A stretch of DNA of 64,000 nt from Natronosalvus rutilus (GTDB lineage Archaea > Halobacteriota > Halobacteria > Halobacteriales > Natrialbaceae), in the NCBI RefSeq assembly GCF_024204665.1, contig NZ_CP100355.1, positions 2,957,451 through 3,021,450 of the forward strand, written 5' to 3'. Below, one piece after another: positions 36,245 to 43,444 of this stretch. The translations under genes and the position numbers were made by a program. Below the pieces are notes generated by a model, which made no database searches, was not told the DNA's origin, and worked only from the letters and a program-made list of their open reading frames with translations. Within the stretch, counting starts at the first letter, position 1, and the number at the start of each line of letters is the position of its first letter.

Positions 36245-38082
36245 CACCGCCAAACCACTCACCGACTTCCGTGGTGGACGACGTTTTGCTCAACCTCGAA
36301 TCCGCTACTGGTGTTTTCGAGACTACAGAAGACGCCTCATCCCCGGTCCCCACTCGCGGACGAGATACGACTCAATCATCCGCTAACGCGCTCATCGACG
36401 TAAAGCGTGACGCGTGGCTGGCGCTCGCCGCGGACGTGATCGACGGCCCTTGTCTAGCCGTCGGTCCCGGATCCGCCCGACGTGCGATTAGTCTGGCATC
36501 GTTCGCCGAGCGCCTGTGCGTCGTCGACTCGAGCGAGTTCGGTCGGCCCGCTTCGACAAATCACGCCAGGGAACCCCACTCGAACCGAGGACCATCGCTC
36601 GCCGATCGTATCGTACACGTCCGTGCACGCGAAGATCGGCTCCCGTTTTCTGCTGGTGCTTTCGAATCCATCGTCGCCGACCTCACCGGTGCGGACGACG
36701 TTCGAGCGCGGCTCGAGAAATTGGTCGACCAGCTGACGGACACGGGCAATCTGACGTTCGTAGCCGACGGGTTCGTCGGCAGGTCCGGGCTTGCCTCGAT
36801 GGCCGGGTTCGGCAAACCCACCGAACCATCGGCCTCGCTCGCGGGCCGCCTCTACGGGACCGCAAACTGGTACCGCTCGGCTGCCGCCGCTCTTGGCTTC
36901 GATGAGGTCACTGTCTACGCCTGCGTGCCGACGGCCTCGAACCCAGCCTACGTAGTTGCCGTCGACGATGAACGGGCTGTCTACCGGATGAGTTCGTTCG
37001 TTCTCGCCGAATTCGAGCGATGGGGAGACCTGGGTGAGAGGGTGCTTTCAACCATACGATCGAGCGAATCCGCGGCCTCCTTGTATCCGGCGCTACTTGA
37101 GCGCCTCTATCCGAGCTTCGTTGTCGTGTGTACGAACGAGTCGTCCGCGCCCAACGTCCTAGGAACCCCGCTGGAGAATGGGGTCGAGCCCCTCCTTCTC
37201 TCGGGACGTGCTCGATCCGTCGTCCTCGAACTAGGCGAACAGGGGATTCGCCGCGTCTGGAAGATTCCTAACTGCCGGGCGAACGCGGCGCTGACCGCCC
37301 GCGAACACACGTTGCTCACCTGGCTTCAAAGCCAGGACACGCCGCTCCGAGGGACGTTTCCTGACGGCACTGCCGTCGAAACACCGTTCGGCACAGCGAG
37401 GATCGAAGAGCCGGTTGGGGGAACTCCCCTGATTGAGCGCCTCGAGGGTGACCCGGAAACGTTCGGCTCTGTGCTCCAGACGGGCCGCAACTGGCTCGTC
37501 GAGTTTCAGCGAACGTTCCGCGGCGATCGTGTCGTACGATCGCCGGATGCGGTACGCGAGGAACTACGCTTCGAGCCGACCGGCATCGAGCCTCCGTCGA
37601 TCTCGGACCCCGTTCCGACGTTCACCACTCCGGTTCACGGTGACTTCATGCCGAGCAACGTCCACGTTCACGACGACGAGTCCATTGCCGGCGTGATCGA
37701 CTGGGAGTACGGCACCGTCGCCGGTTCGCCGATCATCGACGCCGGCCTCTTTCTCCTAGATGCTGCTAATCGCGCCTTTGGGAGCTATCCAGCCGGGTTC
37801 GAGGCCGTCCTCTGTGACTCGAGTGTGCGTCCATCGGCGGCGAAGCCGTTCGTCGAACACGCCCGCGAGTACGTTTCGAGTTACTGCGACGCGCTTGACA
37901 TCCCGGAGCGGACCTTCGGGATCTATTTGCCATCAGTCTACCTCCATCGGCTCGCACTTGACTGGCGTTATGGGACCACGTCCCACTACTCAGAGAAACG
38001 CGTTAACAGGAGTAAGTTCGTGATCGATCTGTTCGAGGCACGGGATTCGATGTGGCTCGAGTGCGAGGAGGTGGCACAGTAA
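36241..38082 (+). CDS. Fused methyltransferase-like and APH-type kinase protein
   Basis: The 613-residue protein is translationally coupled to the flippase. The N-terminal half looks like a class I methyltransferase: CLAVGPGSAR (motif I, residues 71-80), LCVVDSS (motif II), then REDRLPFSAGAFESIVADL. Motif I is somewhat degenerate (GPGSA). The C-terminal half is an aminoglycoside-phosphotransferase-like kinase: HTLLTWLQSQDTPLRG, then PVHGDFMPSNVHVHDDES with catalytic Asp468, and VIDWEYGTVAGSPIIDAG with metal-binding Asp487. Bacterial WbdD combines methyltransferase and kinase to cap O-polysaccharides before export. A similar role is inferred here, not shown. Confidence 0.75.
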   Translation: MTPPNHSPTSVVDDVLLNLESATGVFETTEDASSPVPTRGRDTTQSSANALIDVKRDAWLALAADVIDGPCLAVGPGSARRAISLASFAERLCVVDSSEFGRPASTNHAREPHSNRGPSLADRIVHVRAREDRLPFSAGAFESIVADLTGADDVRARLEKLVDQLTDTGNLTFVADGFVGRSGLASMAGFGKPTEPSASLAGRLYGTANWYRSAAAALGFDEVTVYACVPTASNPAYVVAVDDERAVYRMSSFVLAEFERWGDLGERVLSTIRSSESAASLYPALLERLYPSFVVVCTNESSAPNVLGTPLENGVEPLLLSGRARSVVLELGEQGIRRVWKIPNCRANAALTAREHTLLTWLQSQDTPLRGTFPDGTAVETPFGTARIEEPVGGTPLIERLEGDPETFGSVLQTGRNWLVEFQRTFRGDRVVRSPDAVREELRFEPTGIEPPSISDPVPTFTTPVHGDFMPSNVHVHDDESIAGVIDWEYGTVAGSPIIDAGLFLLDAANRAFGSYPAGFEAVLCDSSVRPSAAKPFVEHAREYVSSYCDALDIPERTFGIYLPSVYLHRLALDWRYGTTSHYSEKRVNRSKFVIDLFEARDSMWLECEEVAQ

Positions 38083-38285
38083 GATACACCGAACCCCGTG
38101 ACTCTCGCATTTTGGTGGAGCGTAGTCAAGTTCGATCAGCAGGGCGAGCGAAACCTGCGGCTCGCAAATTCTACCCCTAAAAGCACACCGACTACGTCAA
38201 ACCCTATTCATCGATCGGTATGGCGAAGAAAAAGCTACATGTTTGAAGAATTATATAGTACCGACTACTGCGGCAGACTGTAAGT

Positions 38286-39035
38286 TCAGATGTCGGGATA
38301 ATCTTTCGGAATTCTGGTGCCTGCAGTGACGGTTTCGCCGTCGTAGCCCGGAATCGAGAGGTGGTTGCCGTTCCGTTCGATAGTGAAGTGTAGGTGAGGA
38401 CCGGTCGAATTACCGGTGTCGCCCATGCCACCGATCTTCTGGCCACGTGCGACGCTCTCTCCTTGCACCACGTCGAAGCTGTTCAGGTGGCAGTACATCG
38501 TCTGGTAGCCATTTCCGTGTCCCAGTTTGAGGTAGTAGCCACAGCCATCTGCCTGGTAACTTCGGATGTCCACGACACCGCTATGGGCCGCGTAAATCGG
38601 TTCGCCGATGTTGCCGTTAGCGCCGAAATCCACCGCGTAGTGACCAGGACGAGCGCCGTACGGAGACGTAATGTATCCTGTAATTGGCCAGTCGAAGTCT
38701 GACTCCGAACCCCCGCCGGAGGTGGACTGGAGGTACCGTTCGACCGACCAACCCCACACGTTCCGGTCGAGCCAGTGGACGCCCCACCACCTGTAGCCAT
38801 CCTTGTCGGTCGGCCCGTTCATGATTTCGCCGACCTCGCCGTTGTTCAGTGTGGCGACGATGGGCGAATCGGTGCCGGGTTGTTCCCGCGTGTTCAGTGC
38901 GCTTGCGGTTACTTCGACGCGCTCGCCGTCGCTAAACGCGCTCACCGAGCCACTCAGTGCTGCAGTTCCGGTGATTCCCGTCGCGGCGATTCCGAGTGAC
39001 TTGACGATCGAACGCCTGCTGAATTTTCGTGGCAT
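38286..39035 (-). CDS. Tat-exported M23 (LytM/lysostaphin-type) metallopeptidase with SH3 domain
   Basis: The protein has 249 residues from the ATG at 39035. A Tat signal (KFSRRSIVKSLGIAATGITG) is followed by an SH3b-like domain (about 38-103: VTASALNTREQPGTDSPIV, then RWWGVHWLDRNVWGWSVERY), a Gly/Ser linker and an M23 domain. Zinc ligands are in place: His132 and Asp136 (GHYAVDFGA) and the HLH motif His214-Leu-His216, with His183 (YCHL) as the usual catalytic partner. M23 enzymes cut peptidoglycan cross-bridges, and SH3b domains bind cell walls. Haloarchaea lack murein, so a bacterial target is a reasonable inference. It stands alone, convergent with the kinase gene. Confidence 0.88.
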   Translation of the reverse strand: MPRKFSRRSIVKSLGIAATGITGTAALSGSVSAFSDGERVEVTASALNTREQPGTDSPIVATLNNGEVGEIMNGPTDKDGYRWWGVHWLDRNVWGWSVERYLQSTSGGGSESDFDWPITGYITSPYGARPGHYAVDFGANGNIGEPIYAAHSGVVDIRSYQADGCGYYLKLGHGNGYQTMYCHLNSFDVVQGESVARGQKIGGMGDTGNSTGPHLHFTIERNGNHLSIPGYDGETVTAGTRIPKDYPDI

Positions 39036-39132
39036 AGCCAAGCACAAAATATATTCATGTATGTTTAATAGTTATTGTTTTTGATATCTCTATTATATAA
39101 ATTTCTCATCAATAGATACTCAACCAGTGATG

Positions 39133-39198
39133 CATTCGCGCCTTGAATTCAGCATGGTCGTTGAAACCTATCACCGTTTGAGGATCTCAACAAAGCCT
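39133..39198 (+). repeat. Dispersed element, copy 1 (decayed)
   Basis: It begins cattcgcgccttgaattc and continues with ggtcgttgaaacctatca, ending tcaacaaagcc. It aligns nearly end to end with 44585-44648. Its inner inverted repeat is damaged. Confidence 0.7.
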
Positions 39199-39764
39199 TC
39201 AAATCCTCCTCGCTCACAGTGTTCGCACAATGTCGTCTTTTGGCCACAGAAACAAATTGACGATCCAGAATTCGAAAGAGGGTCGAAAATTTTCTCGTCC
39301 TTAACCGCAAGAGAGTGTCAACGGCGGCGTTTGAGGATATAGAACATAATTGATGGGCGTTTGTGTAGCCCTCAACTACGAGTACGTATGGTGATCTCGC
39401 GCATACCGGTTCCGGGCTACTAACCGCATGTTCACCCCGACATGGAGTACAGGTTGGACGTAGCAGCGCTTGATTCCAGAGTAACCGCTACACTGAAAGC
39501 GGAAGGTAGGGGTCGCAGTGAATATGCTCCCTAACGAATAGAGGAAATCACAGAGGGATGAGCGCTTCTATGATCGTATTGACCGAAACACTTGGCGGTC
39601 ATAATCACGACAGTTGTCCGGAAGATGTGTGTAGAAGTGATCTAAAGACGAATCTAGGAAGAGATCCTGGAGTAGGCGATTATCGCTCGAGATGACTTTT
39701 CAGGATAGAGGCAAGCGTGAGCGGGAGAAATAGAGTGGCCCGAAAAGAGGGAAAAACCACGCTC

Positions 39765-40336
39765 TCAAAAGTTCATAATCGGTTTCCGTCTTGCGTTTTC
39801 CGGGTTGACGGTAACCAGGTAGAGAAGCTCTACGAAGATAGCCTCGAACCGATTTCACGAAATTGGATTCGGCGGTTTAGAGCCTTCTCTGGAGGGATCT
39901 CACTCACCAACTCGAGCCGAGCGTGTGATCGTCCAGTACACGGTTCAAAAGTTCATAATCGGTTCCCCGCTATCGGTTTTAGGGTGCTAGACAGCACTGG
40001 AGTTACCGATGGGACTGAGACACTTTCCGAGAAGGTAAACGCGCCCAAGAGCGCGTCTCGAACCGGTTATGCACGTTTGACGCCCTGAGCCCTGCATCTA
40101 CGCAGCGAGTACCGGTCTTGAAACGGGACTCGCTCGCCCATCAGCCCTGGAAATCATCGAAACAGACCTGAATATCCCCTAATCGCCTCGAGAGGTCTCC
40201 TACTCGACGATTAGGTCTCAAGCCATGCTCTCGAGGGCGATTCTCATCGTGCAACCGTTCCTAGACGATCTTCATAATCGGCCCTCGAAACAGAGACCAT
40301 ACCTACTCTTCCGGACAGAGAACCCGATTATGAGGT
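39765..40336. repeat. Scattered ttCATAATCGG motifs
   Basis: The string caaaagttcataatcggtt occurs at 39766-39784 and again exactly 180 bp later at 39946-39964. A shorter ttcataatcgg lies at 40271-40281, and the reverse form ccgattatgagg at 40324-40335. The spacing and the loss of similarity outside the motif argue against a CRISPR. They may be protein-binding sites or transposon remnants. Confidence 0.5.
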
Positions 40337-40392
40337 ATCTGAAACGCGATTAGTACGTTTTGTTGTAATCCCCAGTAGATAACAAGAGTTGT

Positions 40393-40420
40393 CTGCTGAA
40401 TACAGAGGTTGGGTGCAGCA
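40393..40420 (+). repeat. Dispersed element, right half only
   Basis: ctgctgaatacagaggttgg followed by gtgcagca matches the right arm of the elements at 41037 and 41729 (TGCTGAATA-AGAGG). No left arm precedes it. It lies 95 bp before the next open frame. Confidence 0.6.
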
Positions 40421-40514
40421 AGTAGGAGGAACGATATGCTTCTCGACGAGCGGTAACCCAATACGGGAGGTGGAGCGGTCGTTTTTTGAGGTGTGGCGGT
40501 CTGACTGAACCTGT

Positions 40515-40983
40515 ATGGACGTGGCCGAGGGCATTGACGTCAATCTGTGCGATTTACGTCGAAGTCGGCGAATACACCATTGCAGAGAGTCTCGAATGGC
40601 TGGCCGATGCAGCGAAAGTCGTGCTCCGGGTTCGTGATGAGGGTGGTGAAGTGACCAACCATCAGTATGAGTATACGTGTCTTGAGCATGCCTTTCTGCT
40701 GTTGGATCGCCTGGAAAAGCGCGAGTCGGGCCGGATGCTATGGGGAACGGGGCTCGTCAATCTTCGGTTCAATGATGAGACGGTAACGCTGGGTGCCAAG
40801 CCCCGTCTCACTGGCCCCGTCGGCGAGTTCCGCGCAGCGACTGAAGCCCTTGTCGCACAATTGTTTGAATATCTACGACGGCACGACATTGATGCCCACG
40901 AGGTGGCGACGAATATTGCAGAAGGTCGGTTTGCCCTATGGGAAATCGACCCAGCTAACGTCCACGACCGGGTCCTGGATTGA
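40515..40983 (+). pseudogene. Hypothetical gene with probable 5' frameshift
   Basis: The main frame (TTG at 40486) gives 165 residues, but its first 25 read implausibly and it has no good start. From YVEVGEYTIAESLEWLADAA onward it looks like a real soluble protein: VTNHQYEYTCLEHAFLLLDR, then NLRFNDETVTLGAKPRLTGP and RRHDIDAHEVATNIAEG. In another frame an ATG at 40515 reads MDVAEGIDVNLC and would join this body if one base were skipped near 40550. The gene therefore appears broken by a single-base change, or the read has an error there. Family not recognised. Confidence 0.55.
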
Positions 40984-41036
40984 GGAATCGCCCCGCTTCT
41001 AACACGTCAGGTAGACACCACTGAGTCTCGATACTG

Positions 41037-41125
41037 CACTCGCGCTCTCTATTCAGCAGACGGAATCAGGCCTGGCGAATTGTTGGCAGGAACTGTGTGC
41101 TGAATATAGAGGATGAGTTTAGCAC
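41037..41125 (+). repeat. Dispersed element, copy 2 (complete)
   Basis: The left arm cgcgctctctattcagcag (from 41041) and the right arm gtgctgaatatagaggatg (from 41097) contain a perfect 9-bp inverted repeat, TATTCAGCA / TGCTGAATA. The right arm closes with a second small inverted repeat (gtgctgaa ... tttagcac, 41097-41125). It starts 54 bp after the preceding gene. Confidence 0.7.
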
Positions 41126-41209
41126 GACGGTATCGTTTGTTTCACGTCGAAACGGATGAACAACCTGTTCGGTAGATGTGCGGATGCCTCACTTCCAATT
41201 ACATCACCA

Positions 41210-41219
41210 AACTTATCAC
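41210..41219 (+). promoter_or_regulatory. Probable TATA box of the small lipoprotein gene
   Basis: aacttatcac lies 23-32 bp before the ATG at 41242, followed by an AT-rich start region. Near-leaderless mRNA expected. Confidence 0.5.
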
Positions 41220-41241
41220 TTAGAATTATTAATAACTTAGC

Positions 41242-41673
41242 ATGGTTTCCGACCATACTCCCTCCAGCGAGGCGTTGTCACGTCGGAAAATCCTTGCATC
41301 CGGTGCTGTGATTGGTGCGACCGGGCTAGCAGGGTGTTCAGGTGATGCCAGTTCTGAGTCCCCCGACTGTACGACAACCGCTCTCGAACACGGTGACGGA
41401 GATGTCCTACAGCAAGCGAGTGCTATGATATCCGATGAATCAGTTGCGCTGCTGGTCTCATTACAGGAATCAGGTGACACACTCCCTATCGAGTCAATTC
41501 TTCTCAAGAACTCTGAAGGCGACCTCCTAAACGAAATCCCCACAACCGATGCTCGTGAATACCGTATCACTATCGGCTCACCACCACACCACGGCCGCCT
41601 CGCACTACTCGCTGAAAACGACCAAAGCGACGAAATCGACTCGATGGAAATCGAATACCACTGTACTGATTAG
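41242..41673 (+). CDS. Small Tat lipoprotein of unknown function
   Basis: The 143-residue protein has a Tat lipoprotein signal: LSRRKILASGAVIGATG followed by lipobox LAGC with Cys at about residue 32. The mature part of about 110 residues has a beta-rich pattern: ESVALLVSLQESGDTLPIES, then LLKNSEGDLLNEIPTTDARE and HGRLALLAENDQSDEIDSME. One further cysteine pair (SPDCTTT and YHCTD) could form a disulfide. Base composition is lower in GC than core genes. It is bounded on both sides by copies of the dispersed element. Function unknown. Confidence 0.75.
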   Translation: MVSDHTPSSEALSRRKILASGAVIGATGLAGCSGDASSESPDCTTTALEHGDGDVLQQASAMISDESVALLVSLQESGDTLPIESILLKNSEGDLLNEIPTTDAREYRITIGSPPHHGRLALLAENDQSDEIDSMEIEYHCTD

Positions 41674-41728
41674 TAACTGAGTCGTCTGATCTCTGCATTC
41701 TCTCTACTGAACGAGTGGGCTGCCCCGA

Positions 41729-41840
41729 GAATGGGCGTCGGTCCCTGCGACATTCGCGCTTTGTATCTTGCAGAGGTGCAGTGAGCTACCGAATCGCTGT
41801 CAAGAGAGCCGTGCAAGATACAGAGGATGTGTGCAGCACG
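41729..41840 (+). repeat. Dispersed element, copy 3 (complete)
   Basis: It begins gaatgggcgtcggtccctgc and has arms TATCTTGCA (41764-41772) and TGCAAGATA (41812-41820), a perfect inverted repeat that extends to 10 bp. The arms differ from copy 2 (TATTCAGCA / TGCTGAATA), yet pairing is kept. It ends gaggatgtgtgcagcac. It starts 56 bp after the lipoprotein gene. Confidence 0.7.
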
Positions 41841-41898
41841 GAGACTACATTTGATTCAGAAAGAAACGACTGAAACACTCATGAGGTAGCTCTGTGAT

Positions 41899-42089
41899 TC
41901 AGACGGTCGTTGGACCTGCTTCGGTCAGATCACCTCTTCGTCGCAGTGTAACATAGTCGGCGCTGATTATCGACTCAGTTGCGGTGTGTTTGAACTCCGC
42001 TCCGCCGCATGCCGGATACTCATCTTGACGGGACCGTAGGTCTCGTTTTCCTGAACCGCTTGCACGAACTCGCCGCACGCCCGGCACAT
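41899..42089 (-). pseudogene. Frameshifted remnant of a small zinc-finger protein
   Basis: From the ATG at 42089 the minus strand reads MCRACGEFVQAVQENETYGPVK. A one-base shift then gives DEYPACGGAEFKHTATES, continuing to the stop at 41899. Together this resembles the small CxxC(G) zinc proteins of haloarchaea, but the second pair is YPAC instead of the expected CPAC (one base change), and the frame is broken. It lies just downstream of the DUF7344-type regulator gene. Confidence 0.45.
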
Positions 42090-42100
42090 TCCCTATTCCA

Positions 42101-42424
42101 TCAGGCGCCCTCCACGTTGGCAGGGAACGCGCGCCACTCCGTCGACGGATGCTCGCAGGCGCATACCGTCCGCGTCCGGGCGTCGTACTCGATGAACCCT
42201 GCTTCAGCCAACTTCGGCAGTGCCACGTGGTGCAGTTCGATGGCGACGTGTCTTCGGTCATCGGTGATCTCGTCTTGGCTGAGGAGTTCGTCGACGAGGT
42301 TCTCAACCGAGGCAACGTCGTCCTCACCGGCCACCAGATATCGCAGGACCTGGCGCCGGTACGCGCTGGCCAGCACATCGCAGAACCTAGTCTGCGTGTC
42401 GCAATCGGTCGGTGGCGCGTTCAT
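42101..42424 (-). CDS. DUF7344-type winged-helix regulator
   Basis: The 107-residue protein reads TRFCDVLASAYRRQVLRYLV near the start, then DDVASVENLVDELLSQDEI, then RRHVAIELHHVALPKLAEAG and FIEYDARTRTVCACEHP. This is the short haloarchaeal regulator type in which a winged helix covers the whole protein. It probably binds DNA as a dimer. It may control the neighbouring HTH_10 gene, which points the same way 73 bp upstream. Target genes are unknown. Confidence 0.75.
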   Translation of the reverse strand: MNAPPTDCDTQTRFCDVLASAYRRQVLRYLVAGEDDVASVENLVDELLSQDEITDDRRHVAIELHHVALPKLAEAGFIEYDARTRTVCACEHPSTEWRAFPANVEGA

Positions 42425-42497
42425 ATATACTCGCAGTCATCCACTACAGTTGGAACTCACTATTGAAGGGTCAACCCTTTTTTGAGTAGGGTTCGTC

Positions 42498-43157
42498 TCA
42501 CCTGAGGTCGCTTGCAGACGTGAGCAACACCTGCTGGAGGATCTTCTCGTTCCCGCGGCGAATCCGGTTCGAGACGGCCTGCTCGCTGATGTCGAGTTCC
42601 TCAGCGAGGGCGTCGAGCCCGGTCTCTCGCGGGGTGGCGAAGTACCCCCGCCGGGCGGCGAGGACCAGGGCCTCGCGCTGTTCTTGAGAGAGGTTGAACC
42701 GGTGACCACGCTCGGTCGTTTCGGTCAACGTGTACGTCCGGTCGATGTGAATCGGGAGGTCGTGTTCGAGGATGAAATTGTGAAAGAGCGAGAGCTTGTC
42801 GTGATCGGGTAAGCGCAGCCGGAAGGTCCACTGTTCGTTGCCGCGGGCATCGAGGACGACCGCGTCTGCCTCCGCAATCCCTTCGATGAGGTCGGTCGGG
42901 TCGTCTGTCCATACGATCCGATACAGGGCACTCTCTTCGACCGTGTCCAGTGCGAGGAACTCCTTGACCGCCGGATGGGCCTGGACTTGTGCCTCGAATG
43001 CGTCGTGGCTGTCGCCGGTCGCCCAGATGAACGGCATAATCATGGGTCCCGTCGGGACGATGCGTTCGAGTTCGAGGTGCATATTCGGGGTTCCCGAGAG
43101 AACCTCCCCGAGCTGAAAGTCCTCACTGCCAATGGTGAACTCCAGGATGACACTCAT
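42498..43157 (-). CDS. Bat-like HTH_10 transcriptional regulator
   Basis: The protein has 219 residues from the ATG at 43157 (MSVILEFTIGSEDFQLGEVL), the usual start of this family. The longer frame to 43370 adds unlikely sequence. The N-terminal region is a bacterioopsin-activator-like sensor domain (HLELERIVPTGPMIMPFIWA, then ALYRIVWTDDPTDLIEGI). The C-terminal HTH_10 is complete: LSQEQREALVLAARRGYFAT, then PRETGLDALAEELDISEQAV and SNRIRRGNEKIL. It probably senses a signal and activates local genes. It faces a histidine kinase gene across a 287-bp gap. Confidence 0.85.
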   Translation of the reverse strand: MSVILEFTIGSEDFQLGEVLSGTPNMHLELERIVPTGPMIMPFIWATGDSHDAFEAQVQAHPAVKEFLALDTVEESALYRIVWTDDPTDLIEGIAEADAVVLDARGNEQWTFRLRLPDHDKLSLFHNFILEHDLPIHIDRTYTLTETTERGHRFNLSQEQREALVLAARRGYFATPRETGLDALAEELDISEQAVSNRIRRGNEKILQQVLLTSASDLR

Positions 43158-43444
43158 GAACCGCCAAACGGGAGCCAGCAATGTGAACTCCTCGGGGTCA
43201 AGCCCCGAGGCACTCGGCCTGCTTTTCCTGTAGAGATTTCCTGCCCCGGGTTGATCGAGCAAGCGGAGTACTTGGCGTTCCCTGTCAGCTGCAGTCTCTG
43301 TGCTGCATCTGCGCCACGTATCTCGTACACCTTGCTCGACCTCTCGAAGGTTACCAGGAGTGGCGTGCAAGATCCAGAGAGTGTCCCGTCTCCTGTAACC
43401 AGAATGGGAACAACGTTATCTACGTCAGCCTTCTGGAAACGGAT
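43158..43444. other. Gap between regulator and kinase with a strong hairpin
   Basis: 287 bp. It includes a perfect 8-bp stem (43190-43210), a right-arm-like fragment of the dispersed element (gtgcaagatccagagag, 43365-43381) and a TATA-like cgttatcta at 43414-43422 for the kinase gene. Confidence 0.5.
43190..43210. repeat. Perfect hairpin CCTCGGGG-tcaag-CCCCGAGG
   Basis: An 8-bp perfect GC-rich stem with a 5-base loop lies 32 bp upstream of the HTH_10 start. Such stems occur at ends of IS200/IS605-type elements. No transposase remains beside it, so it may be a remnant or a regulatory stem. Confidence 0.5.

Larger units (their letters stand above)
39036..40484. other. Gene-poor, AT-richer stretch with decayed sequence
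   Basis: About 1.45 kb without a convincing gene. Two open frames (39127-39342 and 39717-40088) lack haloarchaeal composition and any motif. The region holds one copy of the dispersed element (39133-39198), three direct and one inverted copies of a CATAATCGG motif, and a half element at 40393-40420. It looks like an old insertion site or remnants of lost genes. Confidence 0.6.

Noticed and set aside
39766-39964. CRISPR array from the repeated caaaagttcataatcgg strings
   Set aside because: Only two long copies, 180 bp apart, with no regular short spacing and no cas genes.
39717-40088. 123-codon plus-strand frame
   Set aside because: Composition is basic and unlike haloarchaeal proteins, and two repeat motifs run through it. 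Probably not coding.
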